Below are positions 25,691 through 34,564 of a DNA stretch of 63,831 nucleotides, piece after piece. This stretch comes from Candidatus Zhuqueibacterota bacterium (GTDB lineage: Bacteria; Zhuqueibacterota; Zhuqueibacteria; Residuimicrobiales; Residuimicrobiaceae), in the NCBI GenBank assembly GCA_963169875.1, contig CAUJEL010000048.1, positions 1-63,831 on the forward strand, written 5' to 3'. The position numbers and the translations under genes were made by a program. Below the pieces are notes generated by a model. That model had not been told where the DNA came from, made no database searches, and saw only the letters and a program-made list of their open reading frames with translations. Within the stretch, counting starts at the first letter, position 1, and each line of letters begins with the position of its first letter.

Positions 25691-27127
25691 ATGAAAAAAA
25701 TAATCGCTTGCAAATGGGGTGCTGCGTTGCTTCTGGTGCTGTTCATATCCTCGCAGATCAACGCGCAGGATCAATTACCCGAGAAGCCCCGTTTTCAATT
25801 CAATGTGGATTATAACCGTTTCCACTACTCCGACAGCCTGACATACCTCGAATATTCCGCATCGCTCTTGCGTTCGCTTCTGCTGTATCAACCGGAAAAT
25901 GGCAAGTATAAAGGGGAATTTATCGTCGATGCCCGGATATTTGCCAAAGATTCCCTGGTGGCTTCCAAACAATGGAAAAACGTCAATCAGGTCGACAGCC
26001 TTGCGGAGATCAATGATCATCAACGTTTGTTTGTCGTTAATCATTTTCTCCTGGCGGATGGGGAATACACCATGGCTGTTCGTATCGAGGATGGCCATGA
26101 TGCGCAAGGAAATGCGGAATACAAATTTCCGGTGCAGATTCGCGCTTTTGCCGGCAACGAACTGGCGATCAGCGATTTGCAATTGAGCACTTCCATCGAA
26201 CGGGATACGAGCACGAGTACCTTGACGAAGAACGGATATCGCATCATTCCCAACCCAACCGGCCTTTACGGCCTGAATCTGCCGATTCTCTATCTTTATT
26301 CCGAAATATACAATTTCGCCCCGGCCAGCAGCGACAGCGGCGCCAGATACCAGGTGGTCTATAAAATATACACTGCCGACGGACAGATCGTCAAGCAAAC
26401 GGACCCCAAGTTGCGCAAAAAACCGGGTGACTCTGCGGTGGAGGTGAGCGGGATCAATGTGGTGTCGCTGATCTCCGGCGCCTATCGCGTGGAACTCGCT
26501 GTCAAAGACATGGAAACAGGCGCAGAGACCAATTCCTGGCGCAAATTTTTTGTCTATCGCGAGGCGGACTATGCCGAAGGGGGCGCCGTCTTCAAACGTC
26601 AGGAGGAGATGAAAGGCGCCGGAAGTCCGGGAACGGATGCGGACCGCTATGCCGTGCTCAGCGAGAAGGAACTGGATCGTGAATTTGAGTTCACGCGCTA
26701 TATCAATGCCAAGGAGCAGCGCGATACCTATAAAAAGCTCAATCTGGACGGCAAACGAAATTATATCAAGGAATTCTGGGCGGAGTGGGATCAAACGCCC
26801 GGAACGCCGGAAAATGAATTCAAGCAGGATTATCTGGGCCGGGTGGAAATGGCCAATATTTCCTACCGTGGATCCTTCAAAGAAGGCTGGCGTACTGACC
26901 GGGGGCGGATTCTCCTGGTCTATGGCAGGCCCGATGAAGTCGAACGCTATCCTTTCAGCAATGAAAATCGCACCTGGGAAGTCTGGCATTATTTTTCCCA
27001 GCAGGGTGGCATCGATTTCTATTTTGTCGACAAACGCGAGACCGGCGAGCTGGAACTGGTGCACTCCACGGCGCGCGGGGAGCTTTACGATACCGAGTGG
27101 CAACGCTGGATCGATCCAAATAGTTAA
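25691..27127 (+). CDS. GWxTD domain-containing secreted protein
   Basis: A 478-residue exported protein with signal peptide (LLLVLFISSQINAQ). The C-terminal region has the defining GWRTDRGRILLVYGRPDEVE block at residues 399-418, followed by RTWEVWHYFSQQGGIDFYFVDK, typical of the GWxTD domain found almost only in Acidobacteria and FCB-type candidate phyla. The middle is beta-sandwich-like. The molecular function of the family is not established. It follows smc by 9 bases behind an AGGA site, and this linkage may only be transcriptional. Confidence 0.9.
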   Translation: MKKIIACKWGAALLLVLFISSQINAQDQLPEKPRFQFNVDYNRFHYSDSLTYLEYSASLLRSLLLYQPENGKYKGEFIVDARIFAKDSLVASKQWKNVNQVDSLAEINDHQRLFVVNHFLLADGEYTMAVRIEDGHDAQGNAEYKFPVQIRAFAGNELAISDLQLSTSIERDTSTSTLTKNGYRIIPNPTGLYGLNLPILYLYSEIYNFAPASSDSGARYQVVYKIYTADGQIVKQTDPKLRKKPGDSAVEVSGINVVSLISGAYRVELAVKDMETGAETNSWRKFFVYREADYAEGGAVFKRQEEMKGAGSPGTDADRYAVLSEKELDREFEFTRYINAKEQRDTYKKLNLDGKRNYIKEFWAEWDQTPGTPENEFKQDYLGRVEMANISYRGSFKEGWRTDRGRILLVYGRPDEVERYPFSNENRTWEVWHYFSQQGGIDFYFVDKRETGELELVHSTARGELYDTEWQRWIDPNS

Positions 27128-27165
27128 AAATGACTTGTGACCTCTTTCTCTGATTTGGTTTTGCG

Positions 27166-28008
27166 ATGCACTCCTGGAAAGCTGCAAGATCTCTTATTAT
27201 ATTATCGCGGCCGGTCAACGTGATCATCGCTTTTCTGTCGATTATGCTGGCAGGCTATCTTTGCGGCATCGGTAACCACTGGACGGAGTTGCTGCTGGCC
27301 TGCATTTCCGGCGCGCTGGCGACGGCGGGCGCCAACGCCATCAATGATTTTTTTGATCTTGAAATTGACCGCATCAATAAGCCGTTTCGTCCGCTGCCCA
27401 GCGGCAGCATCCAGCCGCGCCAGGCTGCAGTATTTGCCGGCATTTCATTTTCAGGCGCCCTGTTGGCGGCGTTTTACATAAACCTGATGGCTGTGGTGGT
27501 CGCCTCGGTTTCGACGCTATTTTTATATTGGTACAGCGCCCGGCTCAAACGTACCGTATTGTGGGGCAATCTGACCGTCAGTTTTATCACCGGATTGGCG
27601 TTCGTCTATGGCGGCATCGCGGTCGGCCGCGTCGAATACGCGCTCATTCCCGCTGGATTCGCATTTTTCATGCACTTTGGCCGCGAGATCGTCAAGGACA
27701 TGGAAGATGTGAGCGGCGACCAGGCTCACGGCGCGCGCACGCTTCCGGTTGTGCATGGCTTGCGGCCGGCGCAATGGCTGGTGACAGCCCTTTTTGGCCT
27801 TCTCATCGCCGGGACTTTATGGCCCTATTATGCGGGCATCTATGGGGTGCGCTATCTGATCGTTGTGGTTGCGGGCGTCAACCTGGTTCTGATCGCGGTG
27901 ATCGCTGCCATCTGGAAAAGGCCGACGCTGGCAACTTTCAGAATATCAAGCGCGCTGCTCAAAGCGGACATGCCGATCGGGCTGCTGGCCATTTATCTGG
28001 GACGATGA
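27166..28008 (+). CDS. UbiA-family prenyltransferase, (di)geranylgeranylglyceryl phosphate synthase-like
   Basis: A 280-residue membrane prenyltransferase with about eight helices. The first aspartate motif is NAINDFFDLEIDRINKPFRPLPSG (N-D-x-x-D-x-x-x-D) and the second is GREIVKDMEDVSGDQAHGARTLP. The NKPFRPLPSG sequence and the KDMED-GD-GARTLP motif are typical of the branch of digeranylgeranylglyceryl phosphate synthases, the archaeal ether-lipid enzymes, rather than MenA or UbiA. Homologues are known in FCB bacteria. Whether it makes ether lipids or another prenylated product cannot be told. No GGGP synthase is seen in the window. Confidence 0.85.
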   Translation: MHSWKAARSLIILSRPVNVIIAFLSIMLAGYLCGIGNHWTELLLACISGALATAGANAINDFFDLEIDRINKPFRPLPSGSIQPRQAAVFAGISFSGALLAAFYINLMAVVVASVSTLFLYWYSARLKRTVLWGNLTVSFITGLAFVYGGIAVGRVEYALIPAGFAFFMHFGREIVKDMEDVSGDQAHGARTLPVVHGLRPAQWLVTALFGLLIAGTLWPYYAGIYGVRYLIVVVAGVNLVLIAVIAAIWKRPTLATFRISSALLKADMPIGLLAIYLGR

Positions 28009-28023
28009 CAGGGGAGTGAATTT

Positions 28024-28476
28024 ATGCGGGCATTATTACAACGCGTCAGCAAGGGCAGTGTACAAGTTGATGGAAAAACGCTGGGTGAAATCAGCCGCGG
28101 TTTGGTGATCCTGCTCGGCGTCCGCGATGGCGACGGCCAGGAGGCGGTCGATCATCTCGCCGAGCGCATCGCTCATCTGCGCATCTTTGAAGATGGCGAA
28201 GGCAAGACCAATCTCTCCGCCGCGGAGGTGGGGGCCGAAATGCTCGTCATTTCGCAGTTTACATTGTACGCCGATTGCCGCCGAGGGCGCCGGCCCGGCT
28301 TTTCCTATGCAGCGCGTCCGGAAATTGCCGCGCCCCTTTATGAGGCTTTCAAACGCAAACTGGGGGAACTGGGATTCAAAGTGGCCGGGGGCCGGTTTGG
28401 CGCCATGATGTGTGTGGAAATCCATAATGACGGCCCTTTCACCATTATGCTCGACAGCGACGAAAAACGTCTATGA
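28024..28476 (+). CDS. dtd: D-aminoacyl-tRNA deacylase
   Basis: A 150-residue proofreading enzyme that removes D-amino acids (and glycine from tRNA-Ala) from mischarged tRNAs. Family signatures are MRALLQRVSKGSVQVDG, SQFTLYADCRRGRRPGF (active-site SQFTL) and the Gly-cisPro motif in NDGPFTIMLDS. GGGGAG precedes the ATG. The length is standard. It overlaps maf by four bases, so translation of the two is coupled. Confidence 0.96.
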   Translation: MRALLQRVSKGSVQVDGKTLGEISRGLVILLGVRDGDGQEAVDHLAERIAHLRIFEDGEGKTNLSAAEVGAEMLVISQFTLYADCRRGRRPGFSYAARPEIAAPLYEAFKRKLGELGFKVAGGRFGAMMCVEIHNDGPFTIMLDSDEKRL

Positions 28477-29084
28477 CCGCTTTTCCCGAACATCGCCTGC
28501 CGCAGCGGCCTTTTTATCTCGCCTCTCAGTCGCCGCGACGCAAGCAGTTGCTGCAACTGATCGGATTGAAATTTCATATCCTGCCGAGTGCGGTGGACGA
28601 GGACGCCTGCGCCGAGACCGATCCGGTGCGGCATGCAGAAACGCTGGCGCTGGCCAAGGCGATGGATGTCGCCAGGGGGGTTACCGAAGGTATCGTTGTC
28701 GGCGCTGACACCATCGTTGTTCTCGACGGGAACATCCTCGGCAAACCCGTTGATGCAGCGGATGCCGCCCGCATGTTGAAACGCTTGAGCGGACGCATTC
28801 ATCAGGTCTACACGGGGTTTGCCATCGTCTGCCAGCCGGAAGGACGATCTGTGACCGGCCACGAGATGACGCGTGTGCATTTCCGTCATTTGCAGGAGTG
28901 GGAGATCCAGAGTTATGTCGCCACGGGAAGTCCGATGGACAAAGCCGGGGCGTATGGTATTCAGGATCAGAGTGCGCTGTTTGCAGACCGGATCGAAGGG
29001 TGTTTTTACAATGTAGTTGGTTTTCCACTGACCAAATTCTATTTGACGTTACTCAAATTTTGGGATGAGACTTGTCGTGAATGA
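28473..29084 (+). CDS. maf: Maf-like nucleoside triphosphate pyrophosphatase
   Basis: A 203-residue Maf-family house-cleaning pyrophosphatase acting on non-canonical or pyrimidine nucleoside triphosphates. Motifs: LASQSPRRKQLLQLIG (phosphate-binding SxSPRR), GADTIVVLDGNILGKP (the catalytic region with the conserved Asp), RLSGRIHQVYTGFAI and the C-terminal DKAGAYGIQDQSALFADRIEGCFYNVVGFP. It overlaps dtd by four bases at its start and the next gene by 20 bases at its end. Without more, the dTTP/UTP versus m7GTP subtype cannot be fixed. Confidence 0.95.
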   Translation: MTAFPEHRLPQRPFYLASQSPRRKQLLQLIGLKFHILPSAVDEDACAETDPVRHAETLALAKAMDVARGVTEGIVVGADTIVVLDGNILGKPVDAADAARMLKRLSGRIHQVYTGFAIVCQPEGRSVTGHEMTRVHFRHLQEWEIQSYVATGSPMDKAGAYGIQDQSALFADRIEGCFYNVVGFPLTKFYLTLLKFWDETCRE

Positions 29085-29967
29085 AACATTAAAAATTTTG
29101 GGTGAAGAGATCACCCGACAGCGCGAAAGCAAGGGCCTGACCATAAATCAGGTCGCCCAATCCAGCAAAATCTCCGAACGGTTCATCGAGAAGATGGAAC
29201 AAGGCGCGTTCGATTTTCTTCCGGAAGCGAATATGAAGGCTTTTTTGCGTCTGGTGAGTTCAGAGATCGGCCTGGATCCGGATGTGATGGTGCGCCGCTT
29301 GATGGCGGAATTGCATCCATCGGCGCCACTATCCGTCCCTGATGAAGCGGTTGCGGAAGAAAGCCAATCCCCCGAGATCGCGCCCCTCTTCCAGCCGAAA
29401 GAGGTGGAATCTTCGATCGAACGGAACGACAGCAAATCGAGGACGCCGGAAGACGTCACGCAATGGATCAAGAATCCACTGATACTTGGCGCCGTCCTGG
29501 TGGCCGTGCTTGCAGCGTTCTGGTTCTTGTTCTATCGTACGCCGGCGCAGCCGCCTTCTGCCATGGATAGCGGCATCTCGGTGCCGTCCACAACGCTTGA
29601 GAGCTCCACCGATACCACCGTAACCCTTGTGCCAATCACCGAGGAAAACAAGCCTGATAGTGTCAGAGCGGAGCTTCTGACTCTGAACCTGAAGGCATCG
29701 GAAACAGCCTGGGTTAGAATTGTATACCAGGACACGCTGGCCGAGGAGGGCGTATTCACGGCAGGGATTGATCGCAGCTGGACGAGCCGTGAAAAATTTT
29801 ATCTCAAGATCGGCAACGCGGGCGGTGTGCGGCTGTTTCTCAACAGCCGCGATTTGGGAACGCCGGGCGACGTGGGCCAGGTCGTGAATATTCTGGTGGA
29901 CCAGTCGGGCATCACACCCATTTCACTGTCCGAGTTGCCGGCTGCCATGGGCAGCTCAACGCCGTAA
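29065..29967 (+). CDS. RodZ-like helix-turn-helix membrane protein
   Basis: A 300-residue protein of the RodZ type. It has an N-terminal HTH_25 domain (EITRQRESKGLTINQVAQSS ... FIEKMEQGAFDFLPEANMKAF), a proline/acidic linker, a single transmembrane helix (LGAVLVAVLAAFWFLF, about residues 138-155) and a periplasmic beta-domain of DUF4115 type (ETAWVRIVYQDTLAEEGVF ... FYLKIGNAGGVRLFLNSRDL). RodZ links the MreB cytoskeleton to the cell-wall elongation machinery. The ATG at 29065 overlaps maf; a GTG at 29077 is an alternative. Its place beside mpl and a Jag-like R3H gene supports an envelope role. Confidence 0.82.
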   Translation: MRLVVNETLKILGEEITRQRESKGLTINQVAQSSKISERFIEKMEQGAFDFLPEANMKAFLRLVSSEIGLDPDVMVRRLMAELHPSAPLSVPDEAVAEESQSPEIAPLFQPKEVESSIERNDSKSRTPEDVTQWIKNPLILGAVLVAVLAAFWFLFYRTPAQPPSAMDSGISVPSTTLESSTDTTVTLVPITEENKPDSVRAELLTLNLKASETAWVRIVYQDTLAEEGVFTAGIDRSWTSREKFYLKIGNAGGVRLFLNSRDLGTPGDVGQVVNILVDQSGITPISLSELPAAMGSSTP

Positions 29968-29979
29968 AGGAATGAGCTT

Positions 29980-31389
29980 ATGAATGGAAAGGCGCCCAAG
30001 CGCATTTATTTTCTCGCCATCTGCGGAACCGCCATGGCTTCGTTGGCGGCCATGCTCAAGCAAAAAGGTTACCAGGTCTACGGTTCGGATAGCGGTATCT
30101 ATCCACCGATGAGCGATTTTCTCGCAGAGGAGAAAATCCCGGTTTTTGAAGGCTTTAACATCTCCAATCTCGACCCTGCGCCGGACCTGGTCGTCGTCGG
30201 CAATGTGATTTCGCGCGGCAATGTCGAGATCGAAGAGATTCTCGATCGCCATATCCCCTATCTTTCACTTCCGGACGCGCTGCGCGAGTTTTGTATTCGC
30301 GGGCATCGCTCCATCGTGGTGACCGGAACGCACGGGAAAACGACCACCACCACGCTCATCGCCTGGTTGTTCGAGTCGGCGCGACGCAGCCCCAGTTTTC
30401 TTCTGGGCGGCATTCCCAATAACTTTGGCCGCGGGTATCAGATTGGCACGGGCTCAGATATCATCCTCGAAGGCGATGAATACGATTCCGCTTACTTTGA
30501 CAAGGCCGCCAAATTTTTGCGCTATCTGCCCGATATCGGCGTCATCAATCATGTCGAATTTGATCATGCGGATATCTACAATTCGCTGGATGAAATCAAA
30601 CTGGCTTTTCGCCGCTTTGTCAATCTGATCCCGCGCAGCGGATTGCTGGTGGCGTGCGCGGACCACGACACCGTGCTCGAGGTCTGTCAGAAAGCCTTTT
30701 GTCCGGTTGAGACCTTTGGTTTTTCAGAGAAAGCCCTTTGGCGGCCGGACCAGCTTCGGATCACGGATCACGGCGTTCGTTTCGCTGTGCTCAAGGACGG
30801 CGATGTTCTGGGTGAGGTGGAGGTGCCGGTATCGGGTGATCATAATGTGCGCAATGTCCTGGCGGCGGTTGCCGTGGCGCACCATGCCGGTATCCCGTTT
30901 GCTGAAATTCAACAAGGATTGCAGACATTCAAGGGCATCAAGCGGCGCATGGAGCTCAAGGGGACGGCGGCGGGCATCGAGATATACGACGATTTTGGCC
31001 ATCATCCGACCGCGGTGCAGGAAACGCTGGCGGGTTTCCGCCGTCAGCATCCGCAAAAACGCATTTGGGCGCTCTTTGAGCCGCGCTGCGCCACCACGCG
31101 GCGTTCCATATTCCAGCAAGAGTTGGTGACTGCGTTCGCCGAAGCGGACGGCGTGCTGCTCGCACCTGTGGATAGGCCCGATAAGGCGCCCCCTGGGCAG
31201 GTTCTGTCCACGGAAAAACTGGCACAGGACCTGAGAGCGTTGGGAAAGGATGCCCAGGCCTTGTCCTCCGTAGAATCCATTTTGAATTATTTACTATCCC
31301 GGCTTAAATCCGGAGATGCTGTGATTACGTTCAGCAACGGCCCCTTCGGCTATATTCATGACAAGCTGCTGACAGCGCTGCGGAAATAA
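29980..31389 (+). CDS. mpl: UDP-N-acetylmuramate:L-alanyl-gamma-D-glutamyl-meso-diaminopimelate ligase
   Basis: A 469-residue Mur-ligase family enzyme that reattaches the recycled murein tripeptide to UDP-MurNAc. The N-terminal Rossmann region (FLAICGTAMASLAAMLKQKG, GSDSGIYPPMSDFL) and SRGNVEIEEIL are typical of Mpl. The ATP loop is VVTGTHGKTTTTTLIAW; INHVEFDHADIY and YDDFGHHPTAVQETLAGF complete the family pattern. The length fits Mpl better than MurC. Presence of mpl implies a diderm that recycles its wall, in line with the transglycosylases and amidase in this window. Confidence 0.94.
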   Translation: MNGKAPKRIYFLAICGTAMASLAAMLKQKGYQVYGSDSGIYPPMSDFLAEEKIPVFEGFNISNLDPAPDLVVVGNVISRGNVEIEEILDRHIPYLSLPDALREFCIRGHRSIVVTGTHGKTTTTTLIAWLFESARRSPSFLLGGIPNNFGRGYQIGTGSDIILEGDEYDSAYFDKAAKFLRYLPDIGVINHVEFDHADIYNSLDEIKLAFRRFVNLIPRSGLLVACADHDTVLEVCQKAFCPVETFGFSEKALWRPDQLRITDHGVRFAVLKDGDVLGEVEVPVSGDHNVRNVLAAVAVAHHAGIPFAEIQQGLQTFKGIKRRMELKGTAAGIEIYDDFGHHPTAVQETLAGFRRQHPQKRIWALFEPRCATTRRSIFQQELVTAFAEADGVLLAPVDRPDKAPPGQVLSTEKLAQDLRALGKDAQALSSVESILNYLLSRLKSGDAVITFSNGPFGYIHDKLLTALRK

Positions 31390-31430
31390 AAGTTTTGGGA
31401 CCAATTTCCATATAAGAGAGGTCGTAACAC

Positions 31431-31892
31431 ATGGAAAGAAGAGAGCGGCATCATTCGGGTGCAGATGAAAAAATCAACAAAATCGTCCGCAAAGTGGAAG
31501 ATGATTTGCGCGATTCAATCGTACCGGTTTCCCTGATGGGTTTGCCGGCATCGGAGCGGCGCTTGATTCATCAGCACTTTGATCGTGATTCAGATATCGT
31601 CACCAAAACGTATAAAATCAATGAAGAGGAATACGAACTGCGGGTTTATCCGGTTGGCAATTTGAAACGCTATGCGGAAAAGCGGGCTGCCGAGGCCATG
31701 CAGAACGGACAAAAAGCCGAATTGCCGCCCATGAGCAGTTACGAACGCTTTGTCATCCATGAGGCGCTCAAGGATAACGATGCTTTGAAGGTGGCAAGTT
31801 TTGGTGAAGGGGCGGAGCGGCACATTGTGATCGAACCGAATCTTTTCGGCCGCGGCCTGAAAAAAATCATCAAAAAGATCAAATTGTTTTAA
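31431..31892 (+). CDS. R3H-domain nucleic-acid-binding protein (Jag-like)
   Basis: A 153-residue cytoplasmic protein. Residues 110-145 form an R3H domain (LPPMSSYERFVIHEALKDND ... SFGEGAERHIVI), with the defining Arg-x3-His in RFVIH. This is the domain that closes Jag/KhpB proteins, which bind RNA and influence cell elongation. The KH part is absent or very divergent: the N-terminal 100 residues are mainly charged helices. The start is supported by an AGAGGT site. The last four bases overlap the stop of the convergent PHP gene. Confidence 0.82.
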   Translation: MERRERHHSGADEKINKIVRKVEDDLRDSIVPVSLMGLPASERRLIHQHFDRDSDIVTKTYKINEEEYELRVYPVGNLKRYAEKRAAEAMQNGQKAELPPMSSYERFVIHEALKDNDALKVASFGEGAERHIVIEPNLFGRGLKKIIKKIKLF

Positions 31893-33532
31893 ATCTTCGC
31901 GCTGTCATCGGGCTCGAAAAAAATCGGGTTGGTCAGACAGCGGAAAATTTGTCCGGCGCGACGACTCGACACTTCCAGGCGAATGTAGCCCGACGACGGA
32001 ACCTGCGACAATGGATACGTCATTTCCACGAGATCCGAAGCTCCTGTGAACAGGGAGATGCGGGTCTCTTTTTTTTGTGCATGATCTCCCACGAACAACG
32101 CCGCTGATTGAATCGGACCATAGGCCGTTGACGAGCACGCCCTCACCGCAACTGTCACCGCTTTCGATTTCGTCGCATCGCCAAGAACCGCATCCGCCCC
32201 CTCCGCGGTCTTTATCTTCATCTCAGCAAACGGGCCACTGCTCACCAGACAACGTCCTTTTTTCAGGGCTTGCAATAGTTTGTCGAGTGTGGGCCGGTGA
32301 CTGGTTTTTAGCACGCCGGTCCGGACCTGGCCAAACAGCTGCGTCTCTTTTTCATGCATGGAAAAGAACGGGATGGATATCTGGCGGCAGCGGCCGAAAT
32401 GCCCGTGCGCGTCGTTTCCGGCGATGAGCACGGGCCGCTGTTGCGCCAGCAGCAGGTCGATCCATTGTTTGCGGCCGTCTTCCATGTCCGCATCATCCAG
32501 CCCATTCCAGAATTGCAATCCTGTGAGTCTGTCATCGCGCAAGTCTTCAGGATGCCAGCGGTCGCGGCCGAAGAGGAGCCGTTCCATAAACGGCGGATGT
32601 TTTGCCGGGTGTGCCGCGAATGCCAGGGCGTGGGGGGCGAGTTGATCGAGAATTTGCGGGATCGACAACTGCGGCGTCGTGCGCAGCCATTTTTCCGCCG
32701 AGTCGCCATGACCGGGAAGATAGTCGGGGTGATTAATAACGAGAAAATGGATGTTGTGTCCCCTGTGGTTGCCCGCGGAGACCTCTTCACCGGCGATCAT
32801 CAGCGGCGCGGCATGATGGGCATTCCACGTCCGCACCAGGTTCTGCAAGTAGTGCCATTTGGGCGTGGCGGGATGGTTGTGCAGATAATCCTCCCAGTGA
32901 TCATCGAGATCATAGGAATGGTCGGTGACGGCAAAAAAGTCCAGTCCCATGGCTTGGGCCATGCGGGCGGCGACTTGCGGATGCGCGCCAAATTCAACCT
33001 GATCCGACGTCAAATGGCTGTGGTAGTGCAAGTCCCCGTAGTGGCACCTGTCAGCGCCGGGAAGCGGTTGCGCATCGCAATAGACCGAAAAAGGCCGGTG
33101 GCTGGTTTTGACATAATTATCGTTGTCAATGACCTGCGTCACCCCGTCGCGACTGATGAAAAGGCGGCACGCCACCTCAACTGCACCGTGCATCCCGTGC
33201 GGCGGTTCCACTTCGATGATGCGATGCCACGCTCCGTCGCTGACCGGTTCATTTGAAAAGCCGGTTGTTTGTGTGGCAAGCACGGCGCCGCCGCTCAAAA
33301 AGGAAGTTTCAAGCTGATGGAGCACGATGGGGAAACGCTGTGCGTCCTTGATCAACACGAGGACGGGCAGGGTTGCGCCGGGAGCGAGGCGATGAGGCAC
33401 ATCCAGGATGACTTCCGGCATGCGTTTGAACAACCGGCTCGGCACCAGGGGGATGCGGTAATGGATTTCGGCATAGAGCAAAAAGAGCACGCCCGGCAGC
33501 CAGAGGTCGATGTGGCTATTCTCGATGATCAA
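31889..33532 (-). CDS. PHP-domain metallohydrolase (CehA/McbA-like)
   Basis: A 547-residue protein. After an N-terminal beta-domain of about 160 residues comes a PHP fold: GDLHYHSHLTSDQVEFGAHP (metal-binding H-x-H), DFFAVTDHSYDLDDHW, GEEVSAGNHRGHNIHFLVIN, FAAHPAKHP and NDAHGHFGRCRQ supply the usual histidines and acidic ligands. This is the set-up of CehA/McbA-type metallohydrolases and phosphoesterases. The C-terminal 130 residues are again beta-rich. The start is TTG 33532 with GGAG upstream, overlapping the preceding radical SAM gene by 17 bases. It is the last gene of the glycosyltransferase/radical SAM cluster; the substrate is unknown. Confidence 0.8.
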   Translation of the reverse strand: MIIENSHIDLWLPGVLFLLYAEIHYRIPLVPSRLFKRMPEVILDVPHRLAPGATLPVLVLIKDAQRFPIVLHQLETSFLSGGAVLATQTTGFSNEPVSDGAWHRIIEVEPPHGMHGAVEVACRLFISRDGVTQVIDNDNYVKTSHRPFSVYCDAQPLPGADRCHYGDLHYHSHLTSDQVEFGAHPQVAARMAQAMGLDFFAVTDHSYDLDDHWEDYLHNHPATPKWHYLQNLVRTWNAHHAAPLMIAGEEVSAGNHRGHNIHFLVINHPDYLPGHGDSAEKWLRTTPQLSIPQILDQLAPHALAFAAHPAKHPPFMERLLFGRDRWHPEDLRDDRLTGLQFWNGLDDADMEDGRKQWIDLLLAQQRPVLIAGNDAHGHFGRCRQISIPFFSMHEKETQLFGQVRTGVLKTSHRPTLDKLLQALKKGRCLVSSGPFAEMKIKTAEGADAVLGDATKSKAVTVAVRACSSTAYGPIQSAALFVGDHAQKKETRISLFTGASDLVEMTYPLSQVPSSGYIRLEVSSRRAGQIFRCLTNPIFFEPDDSAKI

Positions 33533-34547
33533 TCAGATGCTCCAGTATTTCACAGGCAGGCCGGGGATCGAGGACGCCCAGCCATCTTTTGCCACGATAG
33601 CGAATGTATTTGTCAATGCTGTACTTTATTTTCGCCCGCATGCTTTTAACAAAATATGCGTCCAGACGGTAGATAAAACCGGGATCGAAATAGCAATTCA
33701 AGACGCAGCCCTGGCAATGATCCCAGCGCCCTTGCTGCGCGCGCTGCGGCGCGAGCCGGTCACTCCGCCAAAGTGCGGCCAGATCCTTTTGCAGGGGAAT
33801 GCGCTCCCGGGCGAAATGATAGCACGGGACGAGCAGCTCGTTCCGCGGCGAGATCACCACCACCGCATCCATGACGCGGCAGCCGGGGCGACTCGCATCA
33901 TTGCCGCCACTCTGCCGCAGCGCATGCAGTGCGGTGTTGATATAGACGCCCGGTTTTTTTCTATAACGTTCAATTTCCTGGATTTGTTCGCGGGTTAACT
34001 CTCTTTTTTGACGATGAGAAAAAACGGGATTGACGATCAATATCAATCCGAGCCGTTGGGTCCATGCGCTCAAAGCGGGCAAGTGATGCAAGTTTTTTGC
34101 CGTGGCCGTGAAAAGGATGTCCGGCTTTTCGCCAAGCGTTCGCGCGATATCGATGCTCTCCATCACTTGCGTGAAAGCCTGGGCGCCGCGCATGTTATCG
34201 TGATCTGCCGCGGTGGCGGCATCGAGGGAAAAATGGAGAAAATCAATTTTTCCCGCCAGTTCGCGCGCCCGCTGTGGATAGAGCAATCCATTGGTGGTGA
34301 TGGTGGTGCGCAGCTGCTGTTTTTGGGCGCTGCTGAGCATGTCAGGCAATTCGGGATGCAGCAGGGGCTCGCCGCCGGTGAAATCGACAAAGCGTACGCC
34401 CAGCTGCGCCGCCGCGTTCAGGTTGGCGATGACATCGGCCAGTTGCGCACGTTCGGGCGCAGCCTGCGGCCAGATATCACAGAACTCGCACCGGCAGTTG
34501 CATTGTTCGCTGATATAGTAGTGGAGCAGAAGCGGAGGCAGCCGCAT
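33516..34547 (-). CDS. Radical SAM protein with SPASM-like C-terminus (1)
   Basis: A 343-residue radical SAM enzyme. The [4Fe-4S] motif is SEQCNCRCEFC (Cys16, Cys20, Cys23), followed by FVDFTGGEPLLHPELPDML (GGE motif that holds SAM), TTITTNGLLYP and LHFSLDAATAADHDNMRG. A cysteine set near the end (GCRVMDAVVVISPRNELLVPCYHF ... CQGCVLNC) resembles a truncated SPASM/twitch domain for an extra cluster. Such enzymes modify peptides, lipids or sugars. It is one of three in this cluster. GAGGTGAT precedes the ATG. The product cannot be named. Confidence 0.88.
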   Translation of the reverse strand: MRLPPLLLHYYISEQCNCRCEFCDIWPQAAPERAQLADVIANLNAAAQLGVRFVDFTGGEPLLHPELPDMLSSAQKQQLRTTITTNGLLYPQRARELAGKIDFLHFSLDAATAADHDNMRGAQAFTQVMESIDIARTLGEKPDILFTATAKNLHHLPALSAWTQRLGLILIVNPVFSHRQKRELTREQIQEIERYRKKPGVYINTALHALRQSGGNDASRPGCRVMDAVVVISPRNELLVPCYHFARERIPLQKDLAALWRSDRLAPQRAQQGRWDHCQGCVLNCYFDPGFIYRLDAYFVKSMRAKIKYSIDKYIRYRGKRWLGVLDPRPACEILEHLIDHRE

Positions 34548-34564
34548 ATAGGTATCACCTCATT

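Noticed and set aside
25775-27187. A 470-codon minus-strand frame opposite the GWxTD gene
   Set aside because: It is antisense to a clear family member with signal peptide and ribosome site.
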